In this document: in pieces, positions 51,716 to 60,853 of the stretch
Layout of the letters: each line of letters opens with the position of its first letter
Numbering within the stretch: the stretch's first letter is position 1
NCBI GenBank assembly: GCA_958347955.1
Contig: CATVXH010000011.1
Span: 7,511-71,510, forward strand
Direction of reading: 5' to 3'
DNA length: 64,000 nucleotides
Source of the DNA: an uncultured Sutterella sp.
Lineage (GTDB): Bacteria > Pseudomonadota > Gammaproteobacteria > Burkholderiales > Burkholderiaceae_F
Notes under the pieces: generated by a model
Seen by the model: the letters and a program-made list of their open reading frames with translations, nothing else
What the model was told of the DNA's origin: nothing
Databases searched by the model: none
Program-made: the position numbers and the translations under genes

Positions 51716-52213
51716 TTAGTCTTCGATAACTTCCGCTTTTTCGATGATGACGTTTTCTTTAGGCACGTCATCATAGAAACCCCAGCGACCGGTTTTTACG
51801 CGGGCGATGGTGTCAACCACGTTTTCGCCGGCTACCACTTTGCCGAAAACGGCGTAGCCCCAACCTTGAGGCGTGGGAGCCGTGTGGTTGAGAAAGTCGT
51901 TGTCATGCACATTGATGAAAAATTGAGCGGTGGCGGAGTGCGGGTCGCTGGTGCGGGCCATCGCGATCGTGTACTTGTCGTTTCGAAGGCCGTTGTCGGC
52001 TTCGTTTTCGATCGGCTCGCGCGTTTGCTTTTGTTTCATGCCCGGCTCAAAACCGCCGCCCTGGATCATGAAGCCCGCGATGACACGGTGAAAAATCGTG
52101 TTGTTGTAGAAACCGTCGCGCACATATTGCTCAAAATTTTTGCTCGTGGCGGGGGCGTGCTCATAATCGAGCTCCAGATCGATCACACCGTAGTTGGTTG
52201 TCAAACGAATCAT
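51716..52213 (-). CDS. ppiB: Cytoplasmic peptidyl-prolyl cis-trans isomerase B
   Basis: Cyclophilin that speeds X-Pro isomerisation during folding, 165 residues and no signal peptide. The active-site signature FHRVIAGFMIQGG (about 41-53) and AMARTSDPHSATAQFFIN are complete. It is the last gene of a three-gene operon, starting 1 nt after the ppiA stop, so the periplasmic and cytoplasmic cyclophilins are made together, probably from a duplication. Confidence 0.95.
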   Translation of the reverse strand: MIRLTTNYGVIDLELDYEHAPATSKNFEQYVRDGFYNNTIFHRVIAGFMIQGGGFEPGMKQKQTREPIENEADNGLRNDKYTIAMARTSDPHSATAQFFINVHDNDFLNHTAPTPQGWGYAVFGKVVAGENVVDTIARVKTGRWGFYDDVPKENVIIEKAEVIED

Positions 52214-52214
52214 T

Positions 52215-52796
52215 TTATTTTCCTTTGATAACAGTCATTTTTTTGATCACGACATCACGCAGGGGCACATCATCATAAAAACCCACGGAATGGGTTTTTA
52301 CGCGGGCGATGGCGTCCACCGTGCTCATGCCTGAGACAACTTTACCGAAAACCGCGTAACCGTTTCCATCAGCGGCCTGGGCGGCGTCAAGGAAATGGTT
52401 GTCTCTGACATTGATGAAAAATTGGCTTGTGGCCGAATTTGGGTCATTGGTGCGCGCCATGGCGATGGTGCCGCGAAGGTTCGATAAACCGTTGCGCGAT
52501 TCTAAAGCAATCGCGGCGCGAGTGTCTTTTTCCTCCATGCCGGGATTAAATCCGCCGCCCTGGATCATGAAATTGGGGATCACGCGGTGGAAAATCGTGT
52601 TTTTGTAAAAGCCGCTGTTGACATAGGCCATAAAATTCGCAACGGTTTTCGGGGCCGCCTTGGCGTTGAGTTCCAAAACAAAAGAACCCATGTTGGTGTC
52701 GACCTGCACTCGAGGCGCCGCGGGCGCCGCGAAAGTCATGGGGGCAAAGGCTGCCAGGCACAAAGCCGTGGCGGCCATCCGTCTGGTTAGTTTCAT
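52215..52796 (-). CDS. ppiA: Periplasmic peptidyl-prolyl cis-trans isomerase A
   Basis: Cyclophilin with an N-terminal signal (KLTRRMAATALCLAAFAPMTFA, cleavage after about Ala23), so it works on proteins folding in the periplasm. The catalytic signature FHRVIPNFMIQGG and AMARTNDPNSATSQFFIN are intact. The protein is 193 residues. It starts at the base following the TPR gene's stop codon and ends 1 nt before ppiB, the middle of the operon. Confidence 0.94.
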   Translation of the reverse strand: MKLTRRMAATALCLAAFAPMTFAAPAAPRVQVDTNMGSFVLELNAKAAPKTVANFMAYVNSGFYKNTIFHRVIPNFMIQGGGFNPGMEEKDTRAAIALESRNGLSNLRGTIAMARTNDPNSATSQFFINVRDNHFLDAAQAADGNGYAVFGKVVSGMSTVDAIARVKTHSVGFYDDVPLRDVVIKKMTVIKGK

Positions 52797-53384
52797 TTAC
52801 TTTTTCCCTTTGGATTGCTCTTCAAGATATTTTTTTAAAGCGTTGACTTTTCTGGCGAGAACCCGATCCTGAGGGGCGAGCGCCATAGCTTTTTCATAGT
52901 TTTGCAAAGCCATGTTCAAATCAGGATCTGGGCTCTGCAGCTCCAGATCAGCCAGATTCTCGTAGCTCATTGCAAAATTCGGATTGACGGTGGTTGCCTT
53001 GTTGAGCAACTCCCGTGCCTTTGAAAGATTGCCCTCGGAGGCGTAAATGGCCGCGAGGTTGTTGTAGGGCTCGACGATTTCCGGGTACCGGCTGATCAAA
53101 TCGTTGAACGCTTCCTTGGCGCGGCGGTTATTTCCCATGCGGCTGTAGATCACCGCGCGTTTGAACTGAAGCTGGACGTTACGGGAATTGGCCTTTAAGG
53201 CTAAGTCAATTTGCTTTAAAGCATCGCGGTACTCTTTTTCAACAATGAGTCTGTCAATGAGAGCGACGCGTTCGGTTTCATTGCGCGGTTCATCGTACTC
53301 GTAAGCCGCCATTGCGGGCAAAGCCGCGGCGCCGAGCATAACGGCGATTGCGGTCGCGCAAAAAAAGTTTTGAGATTTAGGCAT
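52797..53384 (-). CDS. Exported TPR-repeat protein
   Basis: A 195-residue protein with a signal peptide cut near LPAMA-AYEYD and a mature part made of about four tetratricopeptide repeats (for example ALKQIDLALKANSRNVQLQFKRAVIYSRMGNNRRAKEAF). In many Betaproteobacteria a TPR protein is encoded just upstream of ppiA-ppiB, as here, so a role in envelope protein folding or assembly is likely. The precise partner is unknown. The start at 53384 (MPKSQNFF) places the signal peptide correctly; an upstream in-frame start would add 11 basic residues. Its stop abuts the ppiA start. Confidence 0.88.
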   Translation of the reverse strand: MPKSQNFFCATAIAVMLGAAALPAMAAYEYDEPRNETERVALIDRLIVEKEYRDALKQIDLALKANSRNVQLQFKRAVIYSRMGNNRRAKEAFNDLISRYPEIVEPYNNLAAIYASEGNLSKARELLNKATTVNPNFAMSYENLADLELQSPDPDLNMALQNYEKAMALAPQDRVLARKVNALKKYLEEQSKGKK

Positions 53385-53581
53385 TGTTCGCGTTCGAGTT
53401 TTTTCGTTAAATCGCATTATATCGGTTGAGTATTTTTAGGTCGCAACGAAATGCAACGAGGCGTTGCCGCGGGTCGTTTTGATGAAATTGTTTGATCGCG
53501 CCGGTAGTTATTATTGAGGGATGAGCTGTGCACGACATTTGCTAACATATCGGAAACGTCAACCAGTGGGAATTTTTTATC

Positions 53582-53833
53582 ATGTTAAAAACCTCCATCG
53601 CTGCGATTATTTTCGCTTTGTCGATGTCAGCCTCGCCGGCTTTTGCATCTGACTCGTTTTTCGGCGCCATTAAAGAAGCCGGACGTAGCATCGGTCATGC
53701 GACTCGCGATATCACGCGCGAAATCGGTCACACGACCCGAGACACCACAAAAGAAATCGGACATGCGTTTAAAAACGGCACTTCAGATAAAAAGGATAAC
53801 GGCAAAAAAGAAGGCGACGGACAGAAAAAATAA
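53582..53833 (+). CDS. Small exported protein with 11-residue repeats
   Basis: An 83-residue protein. A signal peptide ends near SPAFA-SDSFF. The mature 60 residues begin with FFGAIKEAGRS and then contain consecutive 11-residue units IGHATRDITRE, IGHTTRDTTKE and a partial IGHAFKN, followed by a Lys/Gly/Asp-rich tail. Eleven-residue periodicity suits an amphipathic helix lying on a membrane or packing as a coiled coil. No known function is recognised. It lies alone between the divergent TPR and cysS genes. Confidence 0.7.
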   Translation: MLKTSIAAIIFALSMSASPAFASDSFFGAIKEAGRSIGHATRDITREIGHTTRDTTKEIGHAFKNGTSDKKDNGKKEGDGQKK

Positions 53834-53945
53834 GCCAATCGCGCTTTTTGGAAATTGGCCACGCGCGTAGCCCAAAGACAGTTTTCTTTTCAGCCGAGTT
53901 CGATATACTTTCTAGGTTAATCCTTAAGTCATCAAAAAGATCACC

Positions 53946-55358
53946 ATGGCTCTTGAACTTTATTCAACTCTTTCTCGCCGCAAGCAGGTTTTCGAACCGA
54001 TCACCGCCGGCGAAGTGAAAATGTATGTTTGCGGTGTGACGGTGTATGACTACACCCATATCGGTCACGGCCGCACGTTTATTTCCTTTGACATTATTCG
54101 CCGTTGGCTGCAAGCCTGCGGCTATAAGGTCACGTTTGTGCGCAATATCACGGACGTGGACGATAAGATTATTCGCCGTGCGGCCGAACGGCACATCTCT
54201 TGTGAGGCGCTTACCGATGAGTTTGCCAAGGCCATGCAGGAAGACATGATCGCGTTGGGGTGTCTGCCGCCCACGGTGGAGCCCCGCGCGACGCACTTCA
54301 TTCCCCAAATGCTCAACATTATTGAAAAGCTTGAGCAAAAGGGGTTGGCCTATCAAACCAAGAGCGGTGACATGGCTTTTGCCGTGCGTCAATTCAAGGA
54401 CTACGGGAAGTTGTCCGGTCGCTCCATTGATGATTTGATCAGCGGCGAACGGGTGGCGGCGGACGACGCCAAGCGGGATCCTTTGGACTTTGTGCTCTGG
54501 AAGAGCGCCAAACCCGGCGAGCCTCAATGGGAAAGCCCTTGGGGGAAGGGACGCCCGGGTTGGCACATTGAATGCTCCGCGATGAGCTGTCACTATTTGG
54601 GTGAAACTTTCGACATCCACGGCGGTGGCCCGGATCTGATTTTCCCGCACCATGAAAATGAGATTGCGCAAAGCGAGGGTGCCAACGGTCGCCGCTTTGC
54701 CAACTATTGGATGCACACTGGTCCCTTGCGCGTCATGAACAAGGAAGGCAAGGAAGAGAAGATGAGCAAATCGCTCGGCAACTTCTGGACTGTGCGTGAT
54801 GCGATAGCGGAAACCGATGACAAATTCGGTCTCGGCAACGGCGCCCAGGTGCTGCGCTTTTTCTTAATGAGAACGCACTACAGAAGTCCGATTCTTTTCG
54901 GACCGGATCTGATCGTGGACGCTTATCAAAGCCTAAAGCGCCTTTACACAGCGCTCAAGGACGTGCCGCCCGATGACAAGCCGCTCGATTGGAACGAAGA
55001 ATGTGCCCAGCGTTTTGCGCAGGCCATGAACGATGACTTCAACGTGCCGGTGGCAGTGGCCCAGCTTTTTGAATTGGCCAACCGCGCTCAAGCCGCCAAG
55101 GACCCGGCGATGAGCCGTCAGTTAATGAAACTGGGGGCTATTCTCAATATCCTTCAAGGCGATCCGGAAGTGTTTTTAAAGGGCTCGACCGCCGGTCTTG
55201 ATGAGGCCGCCATTGAAGAGGCGATTGCCGCCCGCGCAGCTGCCAAAAAAGCCAAGGATTACGCCAAGGCCGATGCGATCCGCAAAGAGCTGGCTGAAAA
55301 AGGCGTGATGCTTGTTGATACGCCGCAAGGCACAACCTGGCAGCGTGTGTTGGTTTAA
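53946..55358 (+). CDS. cysS: Cysteinyl-tRNA synthetase
   Basis: Class I synthetase charging tRNA-Cys, 470 residues. The N-terminal zinc/active-site block is VCGVTVYDYTHIGHGRT with the HIGH-type sequence HIGH intact, and KMSKSLGN is the KMSKS loop (about residues 271-278). The zinc ligands Cys and His appear in the first block and in GWHIECSAM. It is divergent from the TPR-ppiA-ppiB operon across the small exported protein gene, and begins an apparent operon with a DNA glycosylase, accA and tilS (gaps of 17 nt or overlaps). Confidence 0.97.
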   Translation: MALELYSTLSRRKQVFEPITAGEVKMYVCGVTVYDYTHIGHGRTFISFDIIRRWLQACGYKVTFVRNITDVDDKIIRRAAERHISCEALTDEFAKAMQEDMIALGCLPPTVEPRATHFIPQMLNIIEKLEQKGLAYQTKSGDMAFAVRQFKDYGKLSGRSIDDLISGERVAADDAKRDPLDFVLWKSAKPGEPQWESPWGKGRPGWHIECSAMSCHYLGETFDIHGGGPDLIFPHHENEIAQSEGANGRRFANYWMHTGPLRVMNKEGKEEKMSKSLGNFWTVRDAIAETDDKFGLGNGAQVLRFFLMRTHYRSPILFGPDLIVDAYQSLKRLYTALKDVPPDDKPLDWNEECAQRFAQAMNDDFNVPVAVAQLFELANRAQAAKDPAMSRQLMKLGAILNILQGDPEVFLKGSTAGLDEAAIEEAIAARAAAKKAKDYAKADAIRKELAEKGVMLVDTPQGTTWQRVLV

Positions 55359-55375
55359 GATTCGCTTCTCAAGTG

Positions 55376-56047
55376 ATGCTTAAAAAGCCAAAGCAAAGCG
55401 CCTTTCCCGATTATTGGGACAAGGCGCTTGCTTATTTAAGTGAACGCGACCCCGTGATGAAGGGGCTCATTGAGCGCTACCGCGATGTGCGCTTTAGCGC
55501 TCATGAAGGTGTTCTCACATCCATTCTCAGAGCCATTGTCGGTCAACAGATTTCCAATAAAGCCGCGGTCACGTTGTGGGATAGGCTCTGTGACATCAAA
55601 CAGGGTCTTTGGGAATCTTTCATTCTGGTTACTCCGGCACGCCGCTTTCGGATGATAGGCCTTAATCCGCGGAAAATCGCGGCTATGAAGGAAGTGGCGT
55701 GGCGATGGGTGTGCGGAGAGTGGAGCGAAGCGGCTTTTGAGCGCATGGATGACAATCAGGTCATCGAGGCTGTGCAAAGCATTAAAGGTCTCGGTCCCTG
55801 GAGCGCCATGAGCGTTTTGATTTTTGCTCTAAAGCGCCCCGATGTTTTTCCTATCAGCGATTTTGGAGTGCGCCAGGCGCTGGTAAACCTCTATTTTCCC
55901 GATGAAAATGTCATTTCTTTGAGCCGCAGCGGGGCTCAAAGCCGTGTAGAATTAATCGCTAATGTCTGGGCGCCGTATCGTACCGTCGCCACTTGGTTTT
56001 TATGGCGTTCCCTGGAAAATACGCCTCCCGAAAAAGAGAGTAAATAA
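55376..56047 (+). CDS. DNA-3-methyladenine glycosylase, AlkA/HhH-GPD type
   Basis: Base-excision repair enzyme that removes alkylated bases, 223 residues. The helix-hairpin-helix is at about residues 132-144 (AVQSIKGLGPWSA), and the catalytic Asp162 lies in PISDFGVRQAL, matching AlkA's essential Asp. The short N-terminus lacks the extra AlkA domain, so it is closer to the minimal glycosylase family (e.g. MAG-type). The ATG at 55376 follows a GTG; the gap from cysS is 17 nt. The stop overlaps the accA start by one base (TAATG), so this repair gene is coupled to fatty acid synthesis only by position. Confidence 0.9.
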   Translation: MLKKPKQSAFPDYWDKALAYLSERDPVMKGLIERYRDVRFSAHEGVLTSILRAIVGQQISNKAAVTLWDRLCDIKQGLWESFILVTPARRFRMIGLNPRKIAAMKEVAWRWVCGEWSEAAFERMDDNQVIEAVQSIKGLGPWSAMSVLIFALKRPDVFPISDFGVRQALVNLYFPDENVISLSRSGAQSRVELIANVWAPYRTVATWFLWRSLENTPPEKESK

Positions 56048-57150
56048 TGGCAAAACAAGTTTTTTTAGAATTTGAAAAACAAATAGAAGAGCTTCAGGGC
56101 AAAATTGATGAATTAATTGAAATGCAGGAAAAAGATGAAGGGAAAAAAATTGACCTTTCATCGGAAATTGAGCAGTTAAAAGTTAAAACAGAAGCTCTTT
56201 TAAAAGAAACCTATGCCGATTTGACACCTTGGCAGACCTCGCTTGTGGCTCGCCACCCGCAGCGTCCCTATATGCTCGACTATGTCAACATGGTCTTTAC
56301 CGATTTTCATGAACTGCACGGCGACCGCGCCTACGCCGACGATACCTCTATTGTCGGAGGTCTGGCACGCCTGGCCGGCCAACCTGTTGTCGTGATCGGC
56401 CACCAAAAGGGACGCGGCACAAAAGAGCGCATGATGCGAAACTTCGGCATGAGCCGACCGGAAGGATATCGCAAAGCGCTTCGACTGATGAAGCTCGCCG
56501 AAAAGTTCTCCCTTCCGGTTTTCACCTTTGTCGACACTCCCGGGGCCTATCCGGGAATCGGCGCCGAAGAGCGTGGCCAGTCCGAGGCGATTGGTCACAA
56601 TCTCTATGAGATGAGCCACTTGCGCACGCCCATTATCGCCACGGTGATCGGTGAAGGCGGCTCCGGCGGCGCGTTGGCGATCGCTGTGGCCGATACGGTC
56701 AATATTTTGCAGTACTCCATTTACTCGGTGATCAGTCCCGAAGGCTGCGCCTCCATTCTTTGGAAAGACGCCTCTCGCGCCTCCGATGCGGCGCAAGCGT
56801 TGGGGCTTACCGCTGATCGTTTGCGCGAATTGGGTCTTGTCGACCGCGTGCTCTCAGAACCTTTGGGCGGCGCGCACCGCGATCCGCAGTTGATGGGGGC
56901 CAGCCTTAAAAAGACGCTCACCGATCAGATGCGCCACTTCTGCGCTATGAATACCGACGAGCTCGTGGAGCGTCGTCTTGAACGGTTGCTTCAATACGGT
57001 AAGTTTGAAGAAAAAGAATTGGATAAAGTGCTTGAACCGATCGCGGAACATGAAGCTCTTGAAGAACAGCCGGTCAAAAGCACAAAAAAGCGAGTAGCAC
57101 GAACCAAGGCTCACAATGCGGACAGCAAGAGTGAAGAAGTCAACGCCTAA
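56047..57150 (+). CDS. accA: Acetyl-CoA carboxylase carboxyltransferase subunit alpha
   Basis: Alpha subunit of the carboxyltransferase half of acetyl-CoA carboxylase, the first step of fatty acid synthesis; acts with AccD. Family blocks are FLEFEKQIEELQGKIDEL, GLARLAGQPVVVIGHQKGR and GEGGSGGALAIAVAD. Residues 1-335 align well with typical AccA, but the protein has a lysine-rich extension after about 335 (STKKRVARTKAHNADSKSEE), so at 367 residues it is longer than the usual 315-325. The last 35 nt overlap tilS in another frame. Confidence 0.95.
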   Translation: MAKQVFLEFEKQIEELQGKIDELIEMQEKDEGKKIDLSSEIEQLKVKTEALLKETYADLTPWQTSLVARHPQRPYMLDYVNMVFTDFHELHGDRAYADDTSIVGGLARLAGQPVVVIGHQKGRGTKERMMRNFGMSRPEGYRKALRLMKLAEKFSLPVFTFVDTPGAYPGIGAEERGQSEAIGHNLYEMSHLRTPIIATVIGEGGSGGALAIAVADTVNILQYSIYSVISPEGCASILWKDASRASDAAQALGLTADRLRELGLVDRVLSEPLGGAHRDPQLMGASLKKTLTDQMRHFCAMNTDELVERRLERLLQYGKFEEKELDKVLEPIAEHEALEEQPVKSTKKRVARTKAHNADSKSEEVNA

Positions 57151-58621
57151 TAAGCGCTCAATCAGCACCCTGACGCTTCGAACGGTTGAACACAAGATCG
57201 TTGACGCCATCTCCGAAGCGATTAGGCAAGCCTCGGGACAAGACGCCCAAGCCAGTCTTTTTGACGCCGATGCCCCCCGCAAGAAAGTCCGTATCACTGT
57301 CGGCTTTTCAGGGGGACGTGATTCGGTGGCGCTTTTAAAAGCGCTTTGTGTCTTACGGGATAAGAAAAAAAGCCCCGTTGAGAGCATTCTCGCTCTCCAT
57401 GTTCACCATTCCTTAAGCCCCAATGCCAACAAGTGGGCGCACTTTTGCCGCAAAACCGCCGAAGAGTTGGGCGTTGAATTTAAAGTGGCCTATGTGCGCG
57501 TGAAGTCAAAGGGAGAGGGGGTGGAAGCCGCCGCGAGAAAAGCGCGCTATGAGGCGATTTTTAAGGCGGCCGAAAGTTTTGATTCCGACATCGTCATGAC
57601 GGCTCACCATCAGGACGACCGACTGGAGACGTTCCTGATTCAGTGGATGAGAGGATCGGGGCTTGAGGGGTTGGCCACGTTTGCCCTGGCTAAGCCCCAC
57701 GGCTCGATTCAATTGGTTCGGCCTTTAATGTACCTGCCTCGAGCGCTCCTTGAGCGTTATCTCGAATTGACCGGTTTGAGTTGGGTCGAAGACGAAAGCA
57801 ATGCCGATACGGCTTATCTTCGAAATGCCATCCGGCATGAAGTGCTTCCGGTGATGGAGTCTATTCGCCCCGGATTTAAAGAGGCGGCGGCGCGCTCTGT
57901 GCAGCTTGTGGCCCAGGGGGCTCAGGTTTTAAAGGAAGTGGCGCGTGAAGATTTTGAGCGGGTGAAAACTGACAATGGTGAAATCGCCATTGACGCGCTT
58001 CTGACATTGTCAGAGGCCAGGCAAGCGCTGGCGCTTCGCGCTTGGATTGAAAGCCGTGGGTTGCTTGTGCCCTCCAAGGCCAAGCTCGATGAAGTGCTCA
58101 AACAGACCCGAAACACTCATAATGATACAAAAATGGCGGTTCGGATCGGCTCCAACATGGAGATCCGACGCCATGGCTCGAAGCTTCTGATGCGAGAAAT
58201 CGCCGCTCAGAAAAAGGACACGAGTCGCGTTGAAACGCTGATTTGGAAAGGCGAGGGACGCTATTCGCTGCCGGCTTGGAACGGTGAATTGGTTATCACG
58301 GAAGTTTCGGGGGATGAGCCCGGAATCGCCGAAAAATATCTGACCGCCGGAGAGCTTCAGGCTAGACCGAGACGGGGAGGGGAAAAACTCAAACTTTATC
58401 GAAACCGCCCCCGCAAGTATTTAAAAGACCTTTACCAAAAGGCCGATATTGCGGAATTTGATCGTTCTAAACTTCCGCTTTTGTGGAGTGGAGAGGATCT
58501 GATTTTTGCCGCGGGCTTGGGCATGGATGTTCGCTATGAGGGGGATGCGTCTGAAAAAGAGCGGCGCTATCGTATCGAGTGGAAGCCCGACGCGACCTTG
58601 CTCACATTGATGCAACATTGA
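57116..58621 (+). CDS. tilS: tRNA(Ile)-lysidine synthase
   Basis: Converts C34 of the CAU-anticodon tRNA-Ile to lysidine so that AUA is read as isoleucine; essential in most bacteria. The PP-loop ATP motif SGGRDS is at residues 65-70, followed by HVHHSLSPNA and MTAHHQDD(RLETFL), the family's second block. The C-terminal domain (about 380-500) includes RPRRGGEKL, the tRNA acceptor-stem region. The start at 57116 overlaps accA by 35 nt; later starts (after about 25 residues) are possible because the first 50 residues are not conserved. accA and tilS are often neighbours in Proteobacteria. Confidence 0.93.
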   Translation: MRTARVKKSTPNKRSISTLTLRTVEHKIVDAISEAIRQASGQDAQASLFDADAPRKKVRITVGFSGGRDSVALLKALCVLRDKKKSPVESILALHVHHSLSPNANKWAHFCRKTAEELGVEFKVAYVRVKSKGEGVEAAARKARYEAIFKAAESFDSDIVMTAHHQDDRLETFLIQWMRGSGLEGLATFALAKPHGSIQLVRPLMYLPRALLERYLELTGLSWVEDESNADTAYLRNAIRHEVLPVMESIRPGFKEAAARSVQLVAQGAQVLKEVAREDFERVKTDNGEIAIDALLTLSEARQALALRAWIESRGLLVPSKAKLDEVLKQTRNTHNDTKMAVRIGSNMEIRRHGSKLLMREIAAQKKDTSRVETLIWKGEGRYSLPAWNGELVITEVSGDEPGIAEKYLTAGELQARPRRGGEKLKLYRNRPRKYLKDLYQKADIAEFDRSKLPLLWSGEDLIFAAGLGMDVRYEGDASEKERRYRIEWKPDATLLTLMQH

Positions 58622-58633
58622 CAGTCTTCAAAA

Positions 58634-58675
58634 GAAAAAGCCCAATCGCCATAAAAAGCGATTGGGCCTTTATTT
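58634..58675. terminator. Bidirectional intrinsic terminator after tilS
   Basis: GCCCAATCGC (58640-58649) pairs with GCGATTGGGC (58658-58667), with CTTTATTT after it on the plus strand and five T on the minus strand. It separates tilS from the convergent amidohydrolase gene. Confidence 0.88.
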
Positions 58676-58687
58676 ACCTTACTGCGA

Positions 58688-59791
58688 TCAGCCGAGATAC
58701 TTCAACGCAAAAGCGGTCATGACTTTAACACCGTTATTCAAAGACTCGGGATTAAGTTTCATGTCCGGGTGGTGAAGGCCGGGAGTCGCACCTGCGCCAA
58801 CGCCGATGTAGGCCACACGAAGCGAGGGTTTCTTCACCTTGAAGAAGTGGAAATCTTCGCCGCCGCCAATACTGGTGGCACGAAGCTTGTCCGCGCCCAA
58901 GGTCTCAACGATGCAGTCACTAACTTCTTTGACAAGATCATCGTCATATTCGCACGCGGGAATCACATCACCCAGGAGCGTCATCTTGGCCTTGCCGCCA
59001 AAGGCTTGAGCCGTACTCTGGGCGCTGCGCTCAAGCTTTTCAAGCATATCTTTCATCAAGGGATTGGTTTGAGCGCGAACGTCATACATGCAGAAACCTT
59101 TGTCCGGGATGACGTTGACGGCAGCGCCGCCCACCTCGATCTTCGTGCACTTCATCGACCAAGTTAACGTCGGAGCGAATTTTAAGAGACCGGCGTTTTG
59201 AACAATGGCGGCGAGCATTTCCGCGCAGTTGACACCCAGTTGCGGGCGCGAAGCGTGAGAAGCCAAACCTTCGACATCAATACGCACAAAGATGCTTGCA
59301 GAGTGCATTAAAGTCGCCGCGATTGTGCCGTCAGGAATATCGCCCGCGGGACGGATGTGCAAGCCCAACGCAATGTCCACATCGTCCAAGACGCCGTCGT
59401 CAATGACAGACAAAGCGCCTTTCAGAGTTTCCTCGGCCGGTTGGAAAAGAAGTTTCAAAGTGCCGCGTTTGATCTTGCCCTTCAAGCGCGAGGCGATCGC
59501 CAGGAGCATGGCGCTGTGCGAATCATGGCCGCAGGCGTGGATGACCTTGTTTTCGCCGTTAATCTTAAAGGGCAGCGCATCCATATCAGCGCGGATCATG
59601 AGACAGGGGCCTGCCTCCGCGCCCTTTTCAATGGCGACAACACCGGTTTTACCGACTCCGGTGGTAACCTCGTAACCCATTTTCTTGAGCTTGTCGGCAA
59701 TGTAAGCGCTGGTTTTTACTTCTTGAAATCCCAGTTCGGGGATTTGGTGCAAATCGTTATAAAGTTCAACAACATTGAGCTCTTGGGCCAT
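58688..59791 (-). CDS. M20D amidohydrolase (hippurate hydrolase-like)
   Basis: Metal-dependent hydrolase of N-acyl amino acids or related amides, 367 residues. Metal-binding residues are in ACGHDSHSAMLL (Cys/His/Asp), the Glu pair in QPAEETLKGA, His in GLHIRPAG and the terminal His in PGLHHPDM. A dimerisation domain at about 170-285 contains DVEGLASHASRPQLGVN. Family members include hippurate hydrolase, IAA-amino acid hydrolase and N-acyl-diaminopimelate deacetylase; the substrate cannot be told apart here. AGGAG lies 7 nt before the ATG. It is downstream of the tRNA-Arg gene and its terminator. Confidence 0.88.
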   Translation of the reverse strand: MAQELNVVELYNDLHQIPELGFQEVKTSAYIADKLKKMGYEVTTGVGKTGVVAIEKGAEAGPCLMIRADMDALPFKINGENKVIHACGHDSHSAMLLAIASRLKGKIKRGTLKLLFQPAEETLKGALSVIDDGVLDDVDIALGLHIRPAGDIPDGTIAATLMHSASIFVRIDVEGLASHASRPQLGVNCAEMLAAIVQNAGLLKFAPTLTWSMKCTKIEVGGAAVNVIPDKGFCMYDVRAQTNPLMKDMLEKLERSAQSTAQAFGGKAKMTLLGDVIPACEYDDDLVKEVSDCIVETLGADKLRATSIGGGEDFHFFKVKKPSLRVAYIGVGAGATPGLHHPDMKLNPESLNNGVKVMTAFALKYLG

Positions 59792-59870
59792 GGGTATCTC
59801 CTAAAAAATACAATAATGGTCTAATTTAGCAGGAGCTCGGTGAAAGTGGATAAGCAAAAATAGTTATTTT

Positions 59871-59905
59871 TGAAAGAAAAAGGGGAAGCAGATTTGCTTC
59901 CCCTT
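59871..59905 (-). terminator. Terminator of tRNA-Arg (minus)
   Basis: AAGGGGAAGCA (59880-59890) pairs with TGCTTCCCCTT (59895-59905) around GATT; on the minus strand it is followed by TTTTCTTTC. Confidence 0.85.
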
Positions 59906-59911
59906 GAAATT

Positions 59912-59988
59912 TGGTGCGCCGGGTAGGATTCGAACCCGCGACCCCCTGGTTCGTAGCCAGGTACTCTATCCAACTGAGCTACCGGCGC
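59912..59988 (-). tRNA. tRNA-Arg, anticodon ACG
   Basis: A 77-nt cloverleaf including encoded CCA. The acceptor stem begins GCGCCGG and ends CCGGCGC before ACCA. The anticodon arm is CCTGG-CTACGAA-CCAGG with anticodon ACG, expected to be edited to ICG by TadA and to read CGU/CGC/CGA. The T-loop GTTCGAATC is standard. The gene stands alone with its own terminator. No integrase or direct-repeat attachment site is seen next to it. Confidence 0.97.
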
Positions 59989-60046
59989 ATGGAGGAGTAT
60001 TATGCACACTTTTATCCTAAGTTGCAAGAGCTTGATGTTATTTTTT

Positions 60047-60853
60047 TTAACAATCTTCCCGACTATCTTTGACAGAAGAAAGTATGCGGCGGGAAATCTT
60101 CCTGACTAAACATCTCGGCGCCAATTGAGCCACAGTAACAAGGATCTTATTAAGCAAACCATAGACTGCGACAGCGCGTCCCGCAAAGAGGGCTCTAAGA
60201 CCGCATTCCGCCACTTCCCTCGCATGCGTGAAGGCAAAGTCAAACCGGTTGGGTGCGGTCACACCGGCGCGCATCCAAAAACCTGTTTTGACGGGTCCCG
60301 GACATAGCGCCGTTACGGTGACACCGTCTTCCTTAAGCTCCTCTCTCAAGGCTTCGGAAAAATTCAATACAAACGATTTGGCGGCTCCGTAGACACTCAA
60401 ATAAGGACAAGGCATGAAAGAGGCGATGGAGGCCACGTTAAGGATATAACCACGGTGCTTTTCACGCATTGCTTTAGAAAGTTCAAGTGTGAGCAGCGTC
60501 AGGCACCGGATATTTAAATCAATAATGTTTAGGTTGTCTTCTGTTTTGTAGTCGCCCGCTTTGCCGTAAAGACCGAACCCGGCGTTATTGATGAGCACTT
60601 CGGGTTCTATGCCGTCGCGGTTTAAGTGAGCGATGAGGTTTTTCAAACAAACGGGATCAGTAAGGTCGCCCGCGAGCGCAAGCTCGGCTTGAGGGATTTC
60701 TCGCCGGATTTGAGACAGTTTATGGGCGTTGCGGCCTGTGATCACCAGTCGATAACCCCTGGCGGCAAGAAGCTGACAAAACTGCAGTCCAAGGCCGCCC
60801 GTGGCGCCAGTGATCAGAGCCCAGGGTCTATCTTGTTCAATAACTACCGACAT
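60047..60853 (-). CDS. Short-chain dehydrogenase/reductase
   Basis: Classical SDR oxidoreductase, 268 residues. The dinucleotide site is TGATGGLG (residues about 15-22), NNAG marks the beta-4 segment, and the catalytic tetrad is Asn (LDLNIR), Ser (VASIAS), Tyr and Lys in YGAAKSFVLNFSEAL. Segments PGPVKTGF and the C-terminal hydrophobic part (VAVYGLLNKILVTVAQLAP) suggest the DltE/YqjQ-like branch associated with membranes or lipids. The substrate is unknown. The start overlaps the end of the lipoprotein gene by 10 nt, so the two are co-translated. Confidence 0.88.
   Translation of the reverse strand: MSVVIEQDRPWALITGATGGLGLQFCQLLAARGYRLVITGRNAHKLSQIRREIPQAELALAGDLTDPVCLKNLIAHLNRDGIEPEVLINNAGFGLYGKAGDYKTEDNLNIIDLNIRCLTLLTLELSKAMREKHRGYILNVASIASFMPCPYLSVYGAAKSFVLNFSEALREELKEDGVTVTALCPGPVKTGFWMRAGVTAPNRFDFAFTHAREVAECGLRALFAGRAVAVYGLLNKILVTVAQLAPRCLVRKISRRILSSVKDSREDC

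Noticed and set aside
59912..59988. tRNA-Arg as an integration site of a genomic island
   Set aside because: No integrase gene and no repeated 3' tRNA end found in the flanking DNA.
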